A DNA stretch of 10,672 nt, from NCBI GenBank assembly GCA_948552115.1, contig CAOWNX010000008.1:3635-14306 (forward strand), in the 5' to 3' direction. Below, one piece after another: positions 1 to 5,766 of this stretch (position 1 is its first letter; every line of letters begins with the position of its first letter). The position numbers were made by a program, and so were the translations under genes. This stretch comes from an uncultured Bacilli bacterium (GTDB lineage Bacteria; Bacillota_I; Bacilli_A; RF39; UBA660). The notes below the pieces were generated by a model. It was given only the letters and a program-made list of their open reading frames with translations, did no database searches and was not told the DNA's origin.

Positions 1-9
1 TCCCAGATG

Positions 10-15
10 AAAGGA
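10..15 (+). promoter_or_regulatory. Ribosome binding site that fixes the TTG start of veg
   Basis: AAAGGA lies 7 bases before a TTG codon at 23. The first in-frame ATG comes only eight codons later and has no such site, so the TTG at 23 is the best start. Confidence 0.7.
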
Positions 16-22
16 TGGTTTT

Positions 23-235
23 TTGAATCTTGATTTAGTCAAAAATGAAATGAGAAAGCATTTAAATGAACAAGTAGAAATTTCTGTTTATGGTCTTCGA
101 AATAAAACGGAATATTTTATTGGTCGTATATCGAAGATGTATCCTTATATTTTTACAGTTCAAGTGAACGGTATTGAAAAGAGTTTTAATTATGCAGATG
201 TAATTACGGGTGAAGTTCAAGTAAAGTATATGTAA
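23..235 (+). CDS. veg: Veg family protein
   Basis: A 70-residue protein of the Veg family (DUF1021), a small cytoplasmic protein that in Bacillus subtilis stimulates biofilm matrix genes and has been linked to spore outgrowth. The recognisable parts are the basic GLRNKTEYFIGRI stretch (residues 24-36), the YPYIFTVQV core (40-48) and the SFNYADVITGEVQV tail (54-67). These match the family pattern of a small beta-barrel ending in a YAD-(I/V)-(L/I)-T motif. It is slightly shorter than the roughly 86-residue Bacillus protein. The start is a TTG with a good ribosome binding site. In Bacillus veg lies not far upstream of spoVG; here they are adjacent, with a promoter between them. No terminator is visible after veg. 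The family call is solid; the function is carried over from Bacillus. Confidence 0.88.
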   Translation: MNLDLVKNEMRKHLNEQVEISVYGLRNKTEYFIGRISKMYPYIFTVQVNGIEKSFNYADVITGEVQVKYM

Positions 236-242
236 AAATGTA

Positions 243-271
243 TTGATTTCAATTATTATCTGCTATATGAT
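243..271 (+). promoter_or_regulatory. Sigma-A-type promoter of spoVG
   Basis: TTGATT (243-248), a 17-base spacer and TATGAT (266-271) predict a start near 278, about 33 bases before the spoVG ATG. In Bacillus subtilis spoVG depends on sigma-H; here the boxes look like the housekeeping type and I see no clear sigma-H element. Confidence 0.7.
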
Positions 272-310
272 ATATTTAAGTTTGATTAAAACTTTAGAAG
301 GAGTGTAAGT

Positions 311-577
311 ATGAAAATTACATCAGTTAGCGTTCGTAAAATAGAAAAAGAAGGCTCTCGAATGAAAGGAATTGCATCTGTTTTAATCGATGATTCTTTT
401 GCTATTCATGATATTCGTATCATTGAAGGTGATAATGGTCTTTTTATTGCGATGCCAAGTAGAAAAACAGCAACTGGAGATTATAGAGATATTGCACATC
501 CAATTAATCCAGATGTTCGTAAGATGTTTGAAGAAGCAATTTTTGAAGAATTTAATAAAGCAGAAACTGCTGAATAA
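311..577 (+). CDS. spoVG: Septation regulator / RNA-binding protein SpoVG
   Basis: SpoVG is a small cytoplasmic nucleic-acid-binding regulator. In Bacillus it affects asymmetric septation and cortex formation, and in Listeria and Staphylococcus it acts on virulence and envelope genes. The 88-residue product covers the whole family: MKITSVSVRKI at the start, ASVLIDDSFAIHDIRIIEGDNGLFIAMPSRK (about residues 22-52) as the conserved beta-sheet core, then DIAHPINPDVRKMFEEAI (60-77). It is a little shorter than the 97-residue Bacillus protein, with a short acidic tail. The ribosome binding site AGAAGGAG sits about 7 bases before the ATG. It is probably a single-gene transcript, bounded by the promoter at 243-271 and the terminator at 591-620. 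Confidence 0.96.
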   Translation: MKITSVSVRKIEKEGSRMKGIASVLIDDSFAIHDIRIIEGDNGLFIAMPSRKTATGDYRDIAHPINPDVRKMFEEAIFEEFNKAETAE

Positions 578-590
578 GAATTTTGCTAAT

Positions 591-620
591 AAAGATTATC
601 GAAAAGATAGTCTTTTTTTT
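591..620 (+). terminator. Intrinsic terminator after spoVG
   Basis: AAAGATTATC (591-600) pairs with GATAGTCTTT (606-615) over 10 bp with one G-U pair and a 5-base loop, followed by more T residues to 620. Confidence 0.75.
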
Positions 621-649
621 GGCATAATAATCTTTTTCTTGCATAGTCT
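621..649 (+). promoter_or_regulatory. Candidate sigma-E-type promoter of yabP
   Basis: GGCATAAT (621-628), 13 bases, then CATAGTCT (642-649) resembles the mother-cell sigma-E pattern (-35 with an ATA core, -10 CATACAnT). Bacillus yabP is a sigma-E gene. The predicted RNA start (about 656) falls at the ribosome binding site, leaving a leader of about 10 bases. That is the main doubt, although other promoters in this window have equally short leaders. Confidence 0.4.
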
Positions 650-665
650 TTTTTAGGAGGCTATT

Positions 666-956
666 ATGGATAAAAATATAGAAGAGATTATAACAAGTAA
701 TCATGAAGTAAAGATTATGGATCGTAGACAAATTTATTTAAGTGGTGTAAAAAAGATTAGTAGTTTTGATAATGAAGAGTTTTTGCTTGAAACAACGATG
801 GGAGCTTTGCTTTTAAAAGGTGAAGGTTTGGAAATTCTTCGTTTGGATACGCATGATGGAAATGTACGAATCAAAGGAAAAATTAATAGTTTTACGTATT
901 TAGAAAGTAAAGAAAAGTTGAAAGAAGAAACTTTTTTGGCAAAATTATTTAAGTAA
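666..956 (+). CDS. yabP: Sporulation protein YabP
   Basis: YabP (YabP/YqfC family, about 100 residues) is a sporulation protein expressed in the mother cell of Bacillus and needed for proper spore development in several spore formers. Its molecular activity is not well defined. The 96-residue product carries the family core: LSGVKKISSFDNEEFLLET (about residues 26-44), the GALLLKGEGLEILRLD strand pair (46-61) and GNVRIKGKINSFTYLE (65-80). The ribosome binding site AGGAGG (655-660) lies 5 bases before the ATG. Its stop overlaps the yabQ start as TAATG, so the two are translationally coupled, as expected for the conserved yabP-yabQ pair. Confidence 0.93.
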   Translation: MDKNIEEIITSNHEVKIMDRRQIYLSGVKKISSFDNEEFLLETTMGALLLKGEGLEILRLDTHDGNVRIKGKINSFTYLESKEKLKEETFLAKLFK

Positions 957-1270
957 TGGACAATTCACTTCAATTATTATCTTTTAGTTTTTCTTTTTTC
1001 TTTGGTATCTTTTTTTCTTTTGTAAGTCGATTCCATTATGGATTTATTTCTTCTTTGAAAGGTTGGTTTCGTTATTTATTGACTTTTCTTTTTATTTTAG
1101 ATATTTCGTTGTGTTATATTTTGCTTATTTATTATATTAATCAAGGAGTTGTTCATTTATATTTTGTGATTTTTACGATGATTGGTTATGGTCTTGAAAA
1201 GTATGTGTATCCTCATGTTAAAAATCATGTAAAGTTTCGTCGATTCGTTGATTCAAAATCTCAGAAATGA
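956..1270 (+). CDS. yabQ: Spore cortex/coat membrane protein YabQ (short form)
   Basis: YabQ is a polytopic membrane protein of the spore-forming cell needed for the spore cortex in Bacillus. This product has 104 residues with about three hydrophobic segments (roughly residues 5-24, 39-60 and 64-83) and a basic C-terminal tail. The Bacillus protein is about twice as long, so this is a short version; the missing part is C-terminal. The call rests mostly on the overlap with yabP, the hydrophobic profile and divIC following directly, which reproduces the Bacillus yabP-yabQ-divIC order. The last codons contain the divIC promoter, so the 3' end is under a double constraint. Confidence 0.82.
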   Translation: MDNSLQLLSFSFSFFFGIFFSFVSRFHYGFISSLKGWFRYLLTFLFILDISLCYILLIYYINQGVVHLYFVIFTMIGYGLEKYVYPHVKNHVKFRRFVDSKSQK

Positions 1271-1276
1271 TATAAT
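1248..1276 (+). promoter_or_regulatory. Extended -10 promoter of divIC inside yabQ
   Basis: TTGATT (1248-1253), a 17-base spacer and TATAAT (1271-1276), with an extended TG two bases before the -10 (1268-1269). The TG and following A are the TGA stop codon of yabQ. Predicted RNA start is about 1283. This is close to ideal for the housekeeping sigma factor. Confidence 0.8.
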
Positions 1277-1286
1277 GTCTAATGAT

Positions 1287-1292
1287 AGGTGA
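1287..1292 (+). promoter_or_regulatory. Ribosome binding site that selects the divIC ATG
   Basis: AGGTGA lies 5 bases before the ATG at 1298. An in-frame GTG at 1289 overlaps this site, has no ribosome binding site of its own and would be only about 6 bases from the predicted RNA start, so ATG 1298 is preferred. Confidence 0.65.
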
Positions 1293-1297
1293 ATGGA

Positions 1298-1603
1298 ATG
1301 AAGAAACGAGTTTCTAGAAAAAAAATGAAACGTCGACTTTGTGTTTTTTCTTGCTTTCTTGTCTTGGTTCTGGGTTTGTTTGTAGGAACGATTTTTCAGG
1401 ACTGGGTACAGATTGTTAAGAATAAAACGATGTTGGCAGAATTAAATGAGAAGTATACAGGTTTATTGGAACAAGAGGAGTCTTTGAATTCCGAGGTTAC
1501 AAAACTTCATGATATTGATTATGTTGCTCGTTATGCTCGTGAAAAGTATATGTATTCTTTACCAAATGAAATTATTATAAAAATTCCAAAAACATCAAAT
1601 TAG
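1298..1603 (+). CDS. divIC: Septum formation initiator, DivIC/FtsB family
   Basis: A bitopic membrane protein of the divisome that in Bacillus pairs with FtsL and joins the DivIB-FtsL-DivIC subcomplex outside the membrane. The sequence shows a very basic cytoplasmic N-terminus (residues 1-13, rich in K and R), one transmembrane segment (about 14-33), a coiled-coil stretch (about 36-68) and the extracytoplasmic tail YVARYAREKYMYSLPNEIII, matching the family pattern of a short helix, a G-or-S-L-x-x-(P/G)-(G/N)-E turn and a strand. It is 101 residues from the ATG at 1298. Position after yabP-yabQ supports divIC over other FtsB-like proteins. Its own strong promoter fits a need in growing cells, when the sporulation genes before it are silent. 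Confidence 0.87.
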   Translation: MKKRVSRKKMKRRLCVFSCFLVLVLGLFVGTIFQDWVQIVKNKTMLAELNEKYTGLLEQEESLNSEVTKLHDIDYVARYAREKYMYSLPNEIIIKIPKTSN

Positions 1604-1604
1604 G

Positions 1605-1628
1605 GAAAGATTTTCTTTCTTTTTTTTT
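1605..1628 (+). terminator. Probable terminator after divIC
   Basis: GAAAGA (1605-1610) and TCTTTC (1614-1619) form a 6-bp stem with a 3-base loop, followed by nine T residues. The stem is short, so termination may be partial. Confidence 0.5.
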
Positions 1629-1662
1629 GGTTATCTATTAGAATATATGCTGAAGTGATTTT

Positions 1663-2394
1663 ATGGAAAAAAGAATAAATTTACAAAATGTTGGTGTATC
1701 ATTACGTTCTAATAATATTTTTCAAAATATTACTTTTTCTGTTTTGGAAGGGCAAGATGTTTGTTTGATTGGACTAGAAGGGGTTGGAAAATCTTTATTA
1801 TTAAAGGCAATTTTAGGAAATGTTACTTTTTCTGGTGAAATAGTAAGAGATGCTCCTTGTCGTGGAGTTCTTAGTTTGCATAAACGTTTTTCTTCAACAA
1901 TTATGGATTTTTTGGATTATTTTACTTTAAATGAAAAGGATAAATTATTGGTTCATCAATTTTTAAAATTAAAAAATCTTCAATATTCTTTTCAAAAATT
2001 GAATTCTTTTTTTCGTTTGAAAGTTCTTATTTTGAAAGAGATTCTTTATCATCCTAAGTTTTTCTTTTTGGATGATATAATGTATTCTTTGAATCTGGAA
2101 CAAAAGAAAGAAATATTTGATTTTTTACATAAACAAAATATTACAATTTTTTTTGTGACTAGTAATATGGAAGATTTGATGTTTTTTCCTTATTGTGTTG
2201 TTATGGGGAGAGAGGGTATTTTAATAGAGGGAAAAACTTTATTAGTTTTGCAGGAAGAAAAGTTACTTCGAAGATTAGGTTTCTCTTTACCTTTTTATAT
2301 AGATTTATCATTGCAATTAAAAAGTTATGGTTTATTAGAATCTGTTATAACAAATGGAAGGGAGTTGACTAATCGTTTATGGAAATCCAATTAA
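1663..2394 (+). CDS. Degenerate ECF-transporter-type ABC ATPase (EcfA1-like)
   Basis: ABC ATPase of the energy-coupling-factor type by position and ends. EcfA proteins normally power vitamin and metal uptake by driving EcfT and a substrate-binding S subunit. The 243 residues keep a good Walker A (GLEGVGKS, 37-44) and a C-terminal region typical of EcfA (LPFYIDLSLQL followed by ITNGRELTNRLW). Other motifs are damaged: the LSGGQ slot reads LNSFF (113-117), the Walker B Asp (D137) is followed by D138 instead of the catalytic Glu, and the H-loop His is S167 in VTSN. It overlaps the next gene by 16 bases. In relatives this place, upstream of truA-rplM-rpsI, belongs to ecfA1. It may bind ATP but hydrolyse it poorly. 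The reading frame is intact, so it looks retained rather than decaying. Confidence 0.78.
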   Translation: MEKRINLQNVGVSLRSNNIFQNITFSVLEGQDVCLIGLEGVGKSLLLKAILGNVTFSGEIVRDAPCRGVLSLHKRFSSTIMDFLDYFTLNEKDKLLVHQFLKLKNLQYSFQKLNSFFRLKVLILKEILYHPKFFFLDDIMYSLNLEQKKEIFDFLHKQNITIFFVTSNMEDLMFFPYCVVMGREGILIEGKTLLVLQEEKLLRRLGFSLPFYIDLSLQLKSYGLLESVITNGRELTNRLWKSN

Positions 2395-3035
2395 AGAGTT
2401 TTATAAAGGAACACAGTATTGTTTCTTGTGTTAATTTTCCAGTGTCTTTTCAAAAGCATAAAAATAATTCTAAAATTTCTTATATTACAAATGAACCATA
2501 TCTTCAAAATATTCGTGTTCAAAAGTATTTTGAAAAGCATTTTCATCCGTTTTCCGTTTCTAAATTTTCAGATGCTTGTCGGATGGTTTTATTAAGTCCT
2601 AAAATATTAGAGAATAATATTAGTCAGTTATCTTATACAGAAATGAAAAAGCTTCGTTTTGTTGAAGCATTGTTATCTCGTTGTGAAGTATTTGTTTTTG
2701 TTGATTTTGAACAAGGTTTTTATGCAAAAAGTCGGAGTTATTATCAAAAACTTTTTTTAAAATTAACAAAGTATGGAAAAAGTGTTCTTGTTTTTACAAA
2801 AGATATTTCTTTTTTATTTGGAATGAGTTCAGAGTTTTATTTATGGATGAAAAATAAGTATGAAGTGATTTCTAGTTTTTATGATTCTAGAATTTATCAG
2901 TATGTAAGTAAACCAATTATTATTTCTTATGTTGAGAGTTTAAAAAACAAAGGAATTCATATGGAAGATTATATTGAAACGAAAGAAGTGTTAAAAGCAA
3001 TTTATCGAAGTGTTAGTAATGGGGAACGATTATGA
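2379..3035 (+). CDS. Remnant ABC ATPase without Walker A (EcfA2-like)
   Basis: A 218-residue protein that reads as the second EcfA of the pair with its nucleotide-binding half lost. No GxxGxGK(S/T) motif is present anywhere. The second half still aligns with an ABC ATPase: a signature-like QLSYTEMKKLRFVEALL (83-99, LSYTE in place of LSGGQ), a Walker-B-like strand FVFVDFEQGF with D109 but F110 in place of the catalytic Glu, then KYGKSVLVFTKDISFL (131-146), where the H-loop His is K141. A C-terminal tail of PIIISYVESLKNKGI followed by TKEVLKAI resembles the EcfA C-terminus. The start overlaps the previous gene and the stop overlaps truA as ATGA, so translation is coupled. It could only contribute a signature motif to its partner's ATP site. 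Identification rests on position and these weak motifs. Confidence 0.65.
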   Translation: MEIQLKSFIKEHSIVSCVNFPVSFQKHKNNSKISYITNEPYLQNIRVQKYFEKHFHPFSVSKFSDACRMVLLSPKILENNISQLSYTEMKKLRFVEALLSRCEVFVFVDFEQGFYAKSRSYYQKLFLKLTKYGKSVLVFTKDISFLFGMSSEFYLWMKNKYEVISSFYDSRIYQYVSKPIIISYVESLKNKGIHMEDYIETKEVLKAIYRSVSNGERL

Positions 3036-3772
3036 AGTATTTTATTCGGATTACTTATGATGGCAGTAAATTTTTTGGGTTTCAACGATTGCAAGATTGT
3101 CCTACTGTACAAAAGAGTTTGGAAGATGCATTATCATGTATCGATGGAGAGCAAGTCTTAGTAAAGGGTGCAGGACGGACGGATCGTGGAGTTCATGCGA
3201 AGGGACAAGGTGTTCATTTTTCGTTACAGCACTCGATTCCCGTTAAAGGGTTACAACATGTACTTAATCGTTATTTAGCACCTTATATACAAGTTTTGGA
3301 ATGTAGAGAAGTAACAGATTCATTTCATGCACGTTTTTCTGCACAGCAAAAGAGATATCGTTATCGTATTTGTTTGGGAGATTATGATCCTTGTTTGTAT
3401 GATTATGTATTATTTTTAAAAGATTTGGATGTGGAACGAATGAAGGAAGTTGGTAAGCTTTTTGTAGGAGTTCATAATTTTCAAAATTTTGTAAGTGGTA
3501 CAAGAGAAAACTATGAAGCAGTTCTTTTTGATATCCTTTTTGAGCAGAGAGAACAATTTTTAGATATTATTTTTGTTGGAAAGAGTTTTTATCGATATAT
3601 GGTACGAAATTTAGTTGGGGCATTATTAGATATTGGAATGGGTAAACGAGATATTATGGAAGTAAAGGAGGCATTATCTGATCAATCGTTGAAAAAACGT
3701 TTTTCAACTGCTCCCAGTAATGGATTATATCTTGAGGATGTTGTCTATTCTTCTGAATATTTTTTGGATTAA
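3032..3772 (+). CDS. truA: tRNA pseudouridine synthase A (positions 38-40)
   Basis: TruA converts uridine to pseudouridine at positions 38, 39 and 40 of the anticodon arm of many tRNAs. The 246-residue length is that of the Bacillus enzyme. It opens with IRITYDGSKFFGFQRL (5-20) and has the catalytic loop GAGRTDRGVHAKGQ (46-59) with the nucleophile D51. FHARFSA (98-104) precedes the conserved KRYRYRI segment, and the C-terminal FYRYMVRNLVGALLDIG block is typical. It overlaps the preceding ABC gene by four bases (ATGA) and is therefore translated with it. In relatives the gene just before truA is ecfT, absent here. Confidence 0.97.
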   Translation: MKYFIRITYDGSKFFGFQRLQDCPTVQKSLEDALSCIDGEQVLVKGAGRTDRGVHAKGQGVHFSLQHSIPVKGLQHVLNRYLAPYIQVLECREVTDSFHARFSAQQKRYRYRICLGDYDPCLYDYVLFLKDLDVERMKEVGKLFVGVHNFQNFVSGTRENYEAVLFDILFEQREQFLDIIFVGKSFYRYMVRNLVGALLDIGMGKRDIMEVKEALSDQSLKKRFSTAPSNGLYLEDVVYSSEYFLD

Positions 3773-3824
3773 TTTTGTTTTTTGTCAAAAATATTGTTTT
3801 TTTGAAATAATTTCCTTATTTTGT

Positions 3825-3853
3825 TTGACAATTTGCAACATCTCGCATATAAT
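3825..3853 (+). promoter_or_regulatory. Perfect consensus promoter of rplM-rpsI
   Basis: TTGACA (3825-3830), 17 bases, TATAAT (3848-3853): an exact housekeeping consensus, predicted start about 3860. It makes the ribosomal protein pair independent of truA and fits their high expression. Confidence 0.9.
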
Positions 3854-3859
3854 TTTAAT

Positions 3860-3937
3860 CGGTACATTTTATTTGTCTTTTTTCTATATAAGCCTTGGGA
3901 AAGCGAGTACAGAAATGGACGGTGAAAGGAAAAAGTT
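3860..3937 (+). ncRNA. Probable L13-type ribosomal protein leader of rplM
   Basis: About 78 bases of untranslated leader separate the predicted RNA start from the rplM ATG. The stretch 3890-3930 is less AT-rich and contains GCCTTGGGAAAGCGAGTAC followed by GAAATGGACGGTGAAAGG. In Bacillota this position is occupied by a conserved L13 leader (Rfam family L13_leader) by which L13 represses its own operon, and the block recalls it. CUUG (3894-3897) can pair with CGAG (3904-3907). CCTT (3893-3896) could alternatively pair with AAGG (3926-3929) and mask the ribosome binding site. The function is an inference from position and remembered motif. Confidence 0.55.
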
Positions 3938-4369
3938 ATGAGCACATTTTTACAAAAAAAAGAAAATATTGAACGTAATTGGTATGTAGTCGATGCAAGT
4001 GGAAAAAGTCTTGGTCGTATTGCTACAAAGGTAGCTACTGTTTTAAGAGGAAAACATAAACCTACTTATACTCCTTATGTAGATTGTGGAGATTATGTTA
4101 TTGTTATTAATGCAGATAAGGTAGTTCTTACTGGAAATAAGCTAAATGACAAGATGTATTATAATCACAGTGGTTATCCAGGAGGACTTCGTGAGCGTAA
4201 TGCAAAGATAATGATTAATGATTATCCAGAAGAAATGATGGAACGAGCTATTAAGGGAATGCTTCCTCACAATAGACTTGGTAGAGCTATGGGTAAGAAG
4301 TTATTTGTGTATCGTGGTAGTGAACATAAACATGAAGCACAAAAACCTATAGAACTAAAAATAGATTAG
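3938..4369 (+). CDS. rplM: 50S ribosomal protein L13
   Basis: L13 is an early-assembling protein of the large ribosomal subunit that binds 23S rRNA. The 143-residue product matches the usual 142-148. Visible family blocks are WYVVDASGKSLGRIAT (15-30), GDYVIVINADKVVLTG (about 48-63), the YYNHSGYPGGLRE segment and GMLPHNRLGR (107-116). The ribosome binding site AAAGGA (3925-3930) lies 7 bases before the ATG. It is the first gene of the rplM-rpsI pair and is probably controlled through the leader before it. Confidence 0.98.
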   Translation: MSTFLQKKENIERNWYVVDASGKSLGRIATKVATVLRGKHKPTYTPYVDCGDYVIVINADKVVLTGNKLNDKMYYNHSGYPGGLRERNAKIMINDYPEEMMERAIKGMLPHNRLGRAMGKKLFVYRGSEHKHEAQKPIELKID

Positions 4370-4380
4370 GAGGGTAATTC

Positions 4381-4797
4381 ATGGCAAAGCAAAGTTGGAA
4401 AGCTACAGGACGTAGAAAGCAATCAAGTGCACAAGTTACTTTAATAAGTGGTACTGGAAATATTACAGTGAATGGTGTAGATGTTAATGATTATATGCCT
4501 TATCAAACTTTAGTAATGGATTTAAAGCAACCTTTGGTTTTAACAAATAATGAAAATCGTTTTGATATTGTTGTTACCGTTAAGGGTGGAGGATTTTCTG
4601 GACAAACTGGTGCGATTCGTTTAGGAATTGCAAGAGCATTGATGGAATTTGATGCAAATACGGATCAATCTAGAGAAGATGCTTACCGTAAGGTTTTGAA
4701 AGCTGCAGGAATGATTACAAGAGATCCACGTGTGAAAGAACGTAAGAAATATGGTCTTAAAAAAGCACGTCGTGCTCCACAATTTTCAAAACGTTAA
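4381..4797 (+). CDS. rpsI: 30S ribosomal protein S9
   Basis: S9 sits in the head of the small ribosomal subunit; its C-terminal tail reaches the P-site tRNA. The 138 residues show the N-terminal TGRRKQSSAQV block (9-19), the GGGFSGQTGAIRLGIARAL core and the canonical basic tail ending in KKARRAPQFSKR. The length is slightly above the usual 130 because of a short N-terminal extension. AGGAGGG (4368-4374), partly inside the rplM stop codon, is 6 bases before the ATG, so both genes are on one message that ends at the strong terminator downstream. Confidence 0.98.
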   Translation: MAKQSWKATGRRKQSSAQVTLISGTGNITVNGVDVNDYMPYQTLVMDLKQPLVLTNNENRFDIVVTVKGGGFSGQTGAIRLGIARALMEFDANTDQSREDAYRKVLKAAGMITRDPRVKERKKYGLKKARRAPQFSKR

Positions 4798-4819
4798 GAT
4801 TTATACGTTTCAATGTTTC

Positions 4820-4847
4820 AAAAGCTCGTATTTGCGAGCTTTTTTTA
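4820..4847 (+). terminator. Strong intrinsic terminator of the rplM-rpsI operon
   Basis: AAAAGCTCG (4820-4828) pairs with CGAGCTTTT (4835-4843) across a 6-base loop, followed by a run of T. This is the cleanest terminator in the window. Confidence 0.92.
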
Positions 4848-4933
4848 TGTAAAATTATTCTTGTGGATTTTTATAGTTTGTAAAATTTCTATGATATAAA
4901 TATTTCTTTTTGGGGTGCTTTTCTTTTCGGTTG

Positions 4934-4942
4934 TGATATAAT
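4934..4942 (+). promoter_or_regulatory. Extended -10 promoter of the DUF3800 gene
   Basis: TGATATAAT (extended TG plus TATAAT) with a poor -35. The predicted start is about 4949, 18 bases before the ATG. A second, weaker candidate, TGATATAAA, lies at 4892-4900. Confidence 0.65.
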
Positions 4943-4966
4943 TAATTTCATTAAAGGCGGTATTTC

Positions 4967-5662
4967 ATGAATACATTTTATATCGATGAATCTGGAAGTA
5001 TGACAAAAAAGTATTTGAATTATTATAAGAATAAATTTTTTGTTGTATGTATTATTATGCCTAAAAATAAGAAGCAGTTGAAAAGAGTATATAAAAGATT
5101 TGTGAGTTGTCATATCGATGATTTAAGAAAATTGGATAAGGAACAAAAAATGTTTTATGAAAATGGGAAATTTAAGGAATTAAAAGGTAGTTCTTTTTCT
5201 TCTAAAATGAAGCGAGAATTTATTCATTATTTTTGTCAAAATCATTTATTTGAAATTTTTTATATCGTTTGTGATAATCGAGAAGTGCAATCGCATTTTT
5301 ATCAAAATACGTCTAGAGCGTTTAATTATTTGATTAAATTAAGTCTAGAACATTTTACAAAATATCAATTGATCAAATCTACAGAAAATTATTTGTTTAT
5401 TGATGAAAGAAACGTTAAAACGGATACGAAAGCAACTTTAGAAGAGTATCTAAATATAGAGATGGTAACAGGTGATCGAATACAGGAAAGTTTTTCTGTT
5501 TCTTACTGCCAATCAGAAAGAAAAGAATTGATTCAGATTGCAGATGTGTTTGCTAATATTTATTTTACAAATTTGATTTCGAATAATTGCTTTTTAAATG
5601 AACTGAATAGGTTAAAACAAGAAAAATATATTATTAATGAATTTATTTTTCCTTTGAAATAG
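4967..5662 (+). CDS. DUF3800 domain protein, putative RNase H-like nuclease
   Basis: A 231-residue DUF3800 protein (PF12686). The family has an RNase H-like look with conserved acidic residues and is common in accessory and mobile DNA; no activity is firmly established. Diagnostic features are the N-terminal FYIDESG (4-10, with D7 and E8), ELKGS (71-75), LFIDERN (143-149, with D146) and IQIADVFAN (189-197, with D193). D7, E71, D146 and D193 could form a metal site. There is no signal peptide or transmembrane segment. The ribosome binding site AAAGGCGG (4953-4960) is 6 bases before the ATG. No terminator separates it from the small RNA starting about 47 bases downstream, so its message would run through that RNA. 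DUF3800 genes are repeatedly found beside structured RNAs, which makes this pairing notable. Confidence 0.88.
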   Translation: MNTFYIDESGSMTKKYLNYYKNKFFVVCIIMPKNKKQLKRVYKRFVSCHIDDLRKLDKEQKMFYENGKFKELKGSSFSSKMKREFIHYFCQNHLFEIFYIVCDNREVQSHFYQNTSRAFNYLIKLSLEHFTKYQLIKSTENYLFIDERNVKTDTKATLEEYLNIEMVTGDRIQESFSVSYCQSERKELIQIADVFANIYFTNLISNNCFLNELNRLKQEKYIINEFIFPLK

Positions 5663-5675
5663 GTAGAAACGAGTA

Positions 5676-5704
5676 TTGACAAGGAAATTTTTGCATAATA
5701 TAAT
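5676..5704 (+). promoter_or_regulatory. Perfect consensus promoter of the small RNA
   Basis: TTGACA (5676-5681), a 17-base spacer, TATAAT (5699-5704). Predicted start is 5709-5711, exactly where the outer stem of the RNA begins. Only the rplM promoter in this window is equally strong. Confidence 0.9.
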
Positions 5705-5747
5705 AGTGGTGTTATCAGTAAGTCCTTGTTATGTGCCGTAAATTCTT

Positions 5748-5766
5748 AGTAATTTACAGTAATTTA
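5748..5766 (+). repeat. Tandem repeat inside the small RNA
   Basis: AGTAATTTA occurs twice with a 10-base period (5748-5756 and 5758-5766). The first copy is in hairpin P3; the second lies in the single-stranded linker and could replace the first in pairing with TAAATT (5739-5744). Confidence 0.7.

Noticed and set aside
390..656. An 88-codon plus-strand frame overlapping spoVG.
   Set aside because: It is a shifted-frame shadow of spoVG running through the terminator, with no ribosome binding site.
2072..2081. TGATATAAT inside the first ABC ATPase gene, resembling the recurrent promoter motif.
   Set aside because: It encodes the Walker B region (the two Asp codons and following Ile) and has no -35 or nearby start codon.
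3264..3503. A minus-strand open frame of 79 codons.
   Set aside because: It lies wholly inside truA, which is fully conserved on the other strand.
3720..3941. A hydrophobic 73-codon frame between truA and rplM that could pass for a small membrane protein.
   Set aside because: It covers the truA end, the consensus rplM promoter and the leader; its hydrophobicity comes from T-rich DNA.
4889..5113. A minus-strand frame of 74 codons over the start of the DUF3800 gene.
   Set aside because: The DUF3800 N-terminal motif and its promoter explain this DNA; no ribosome binding site is seen on the minus strand.
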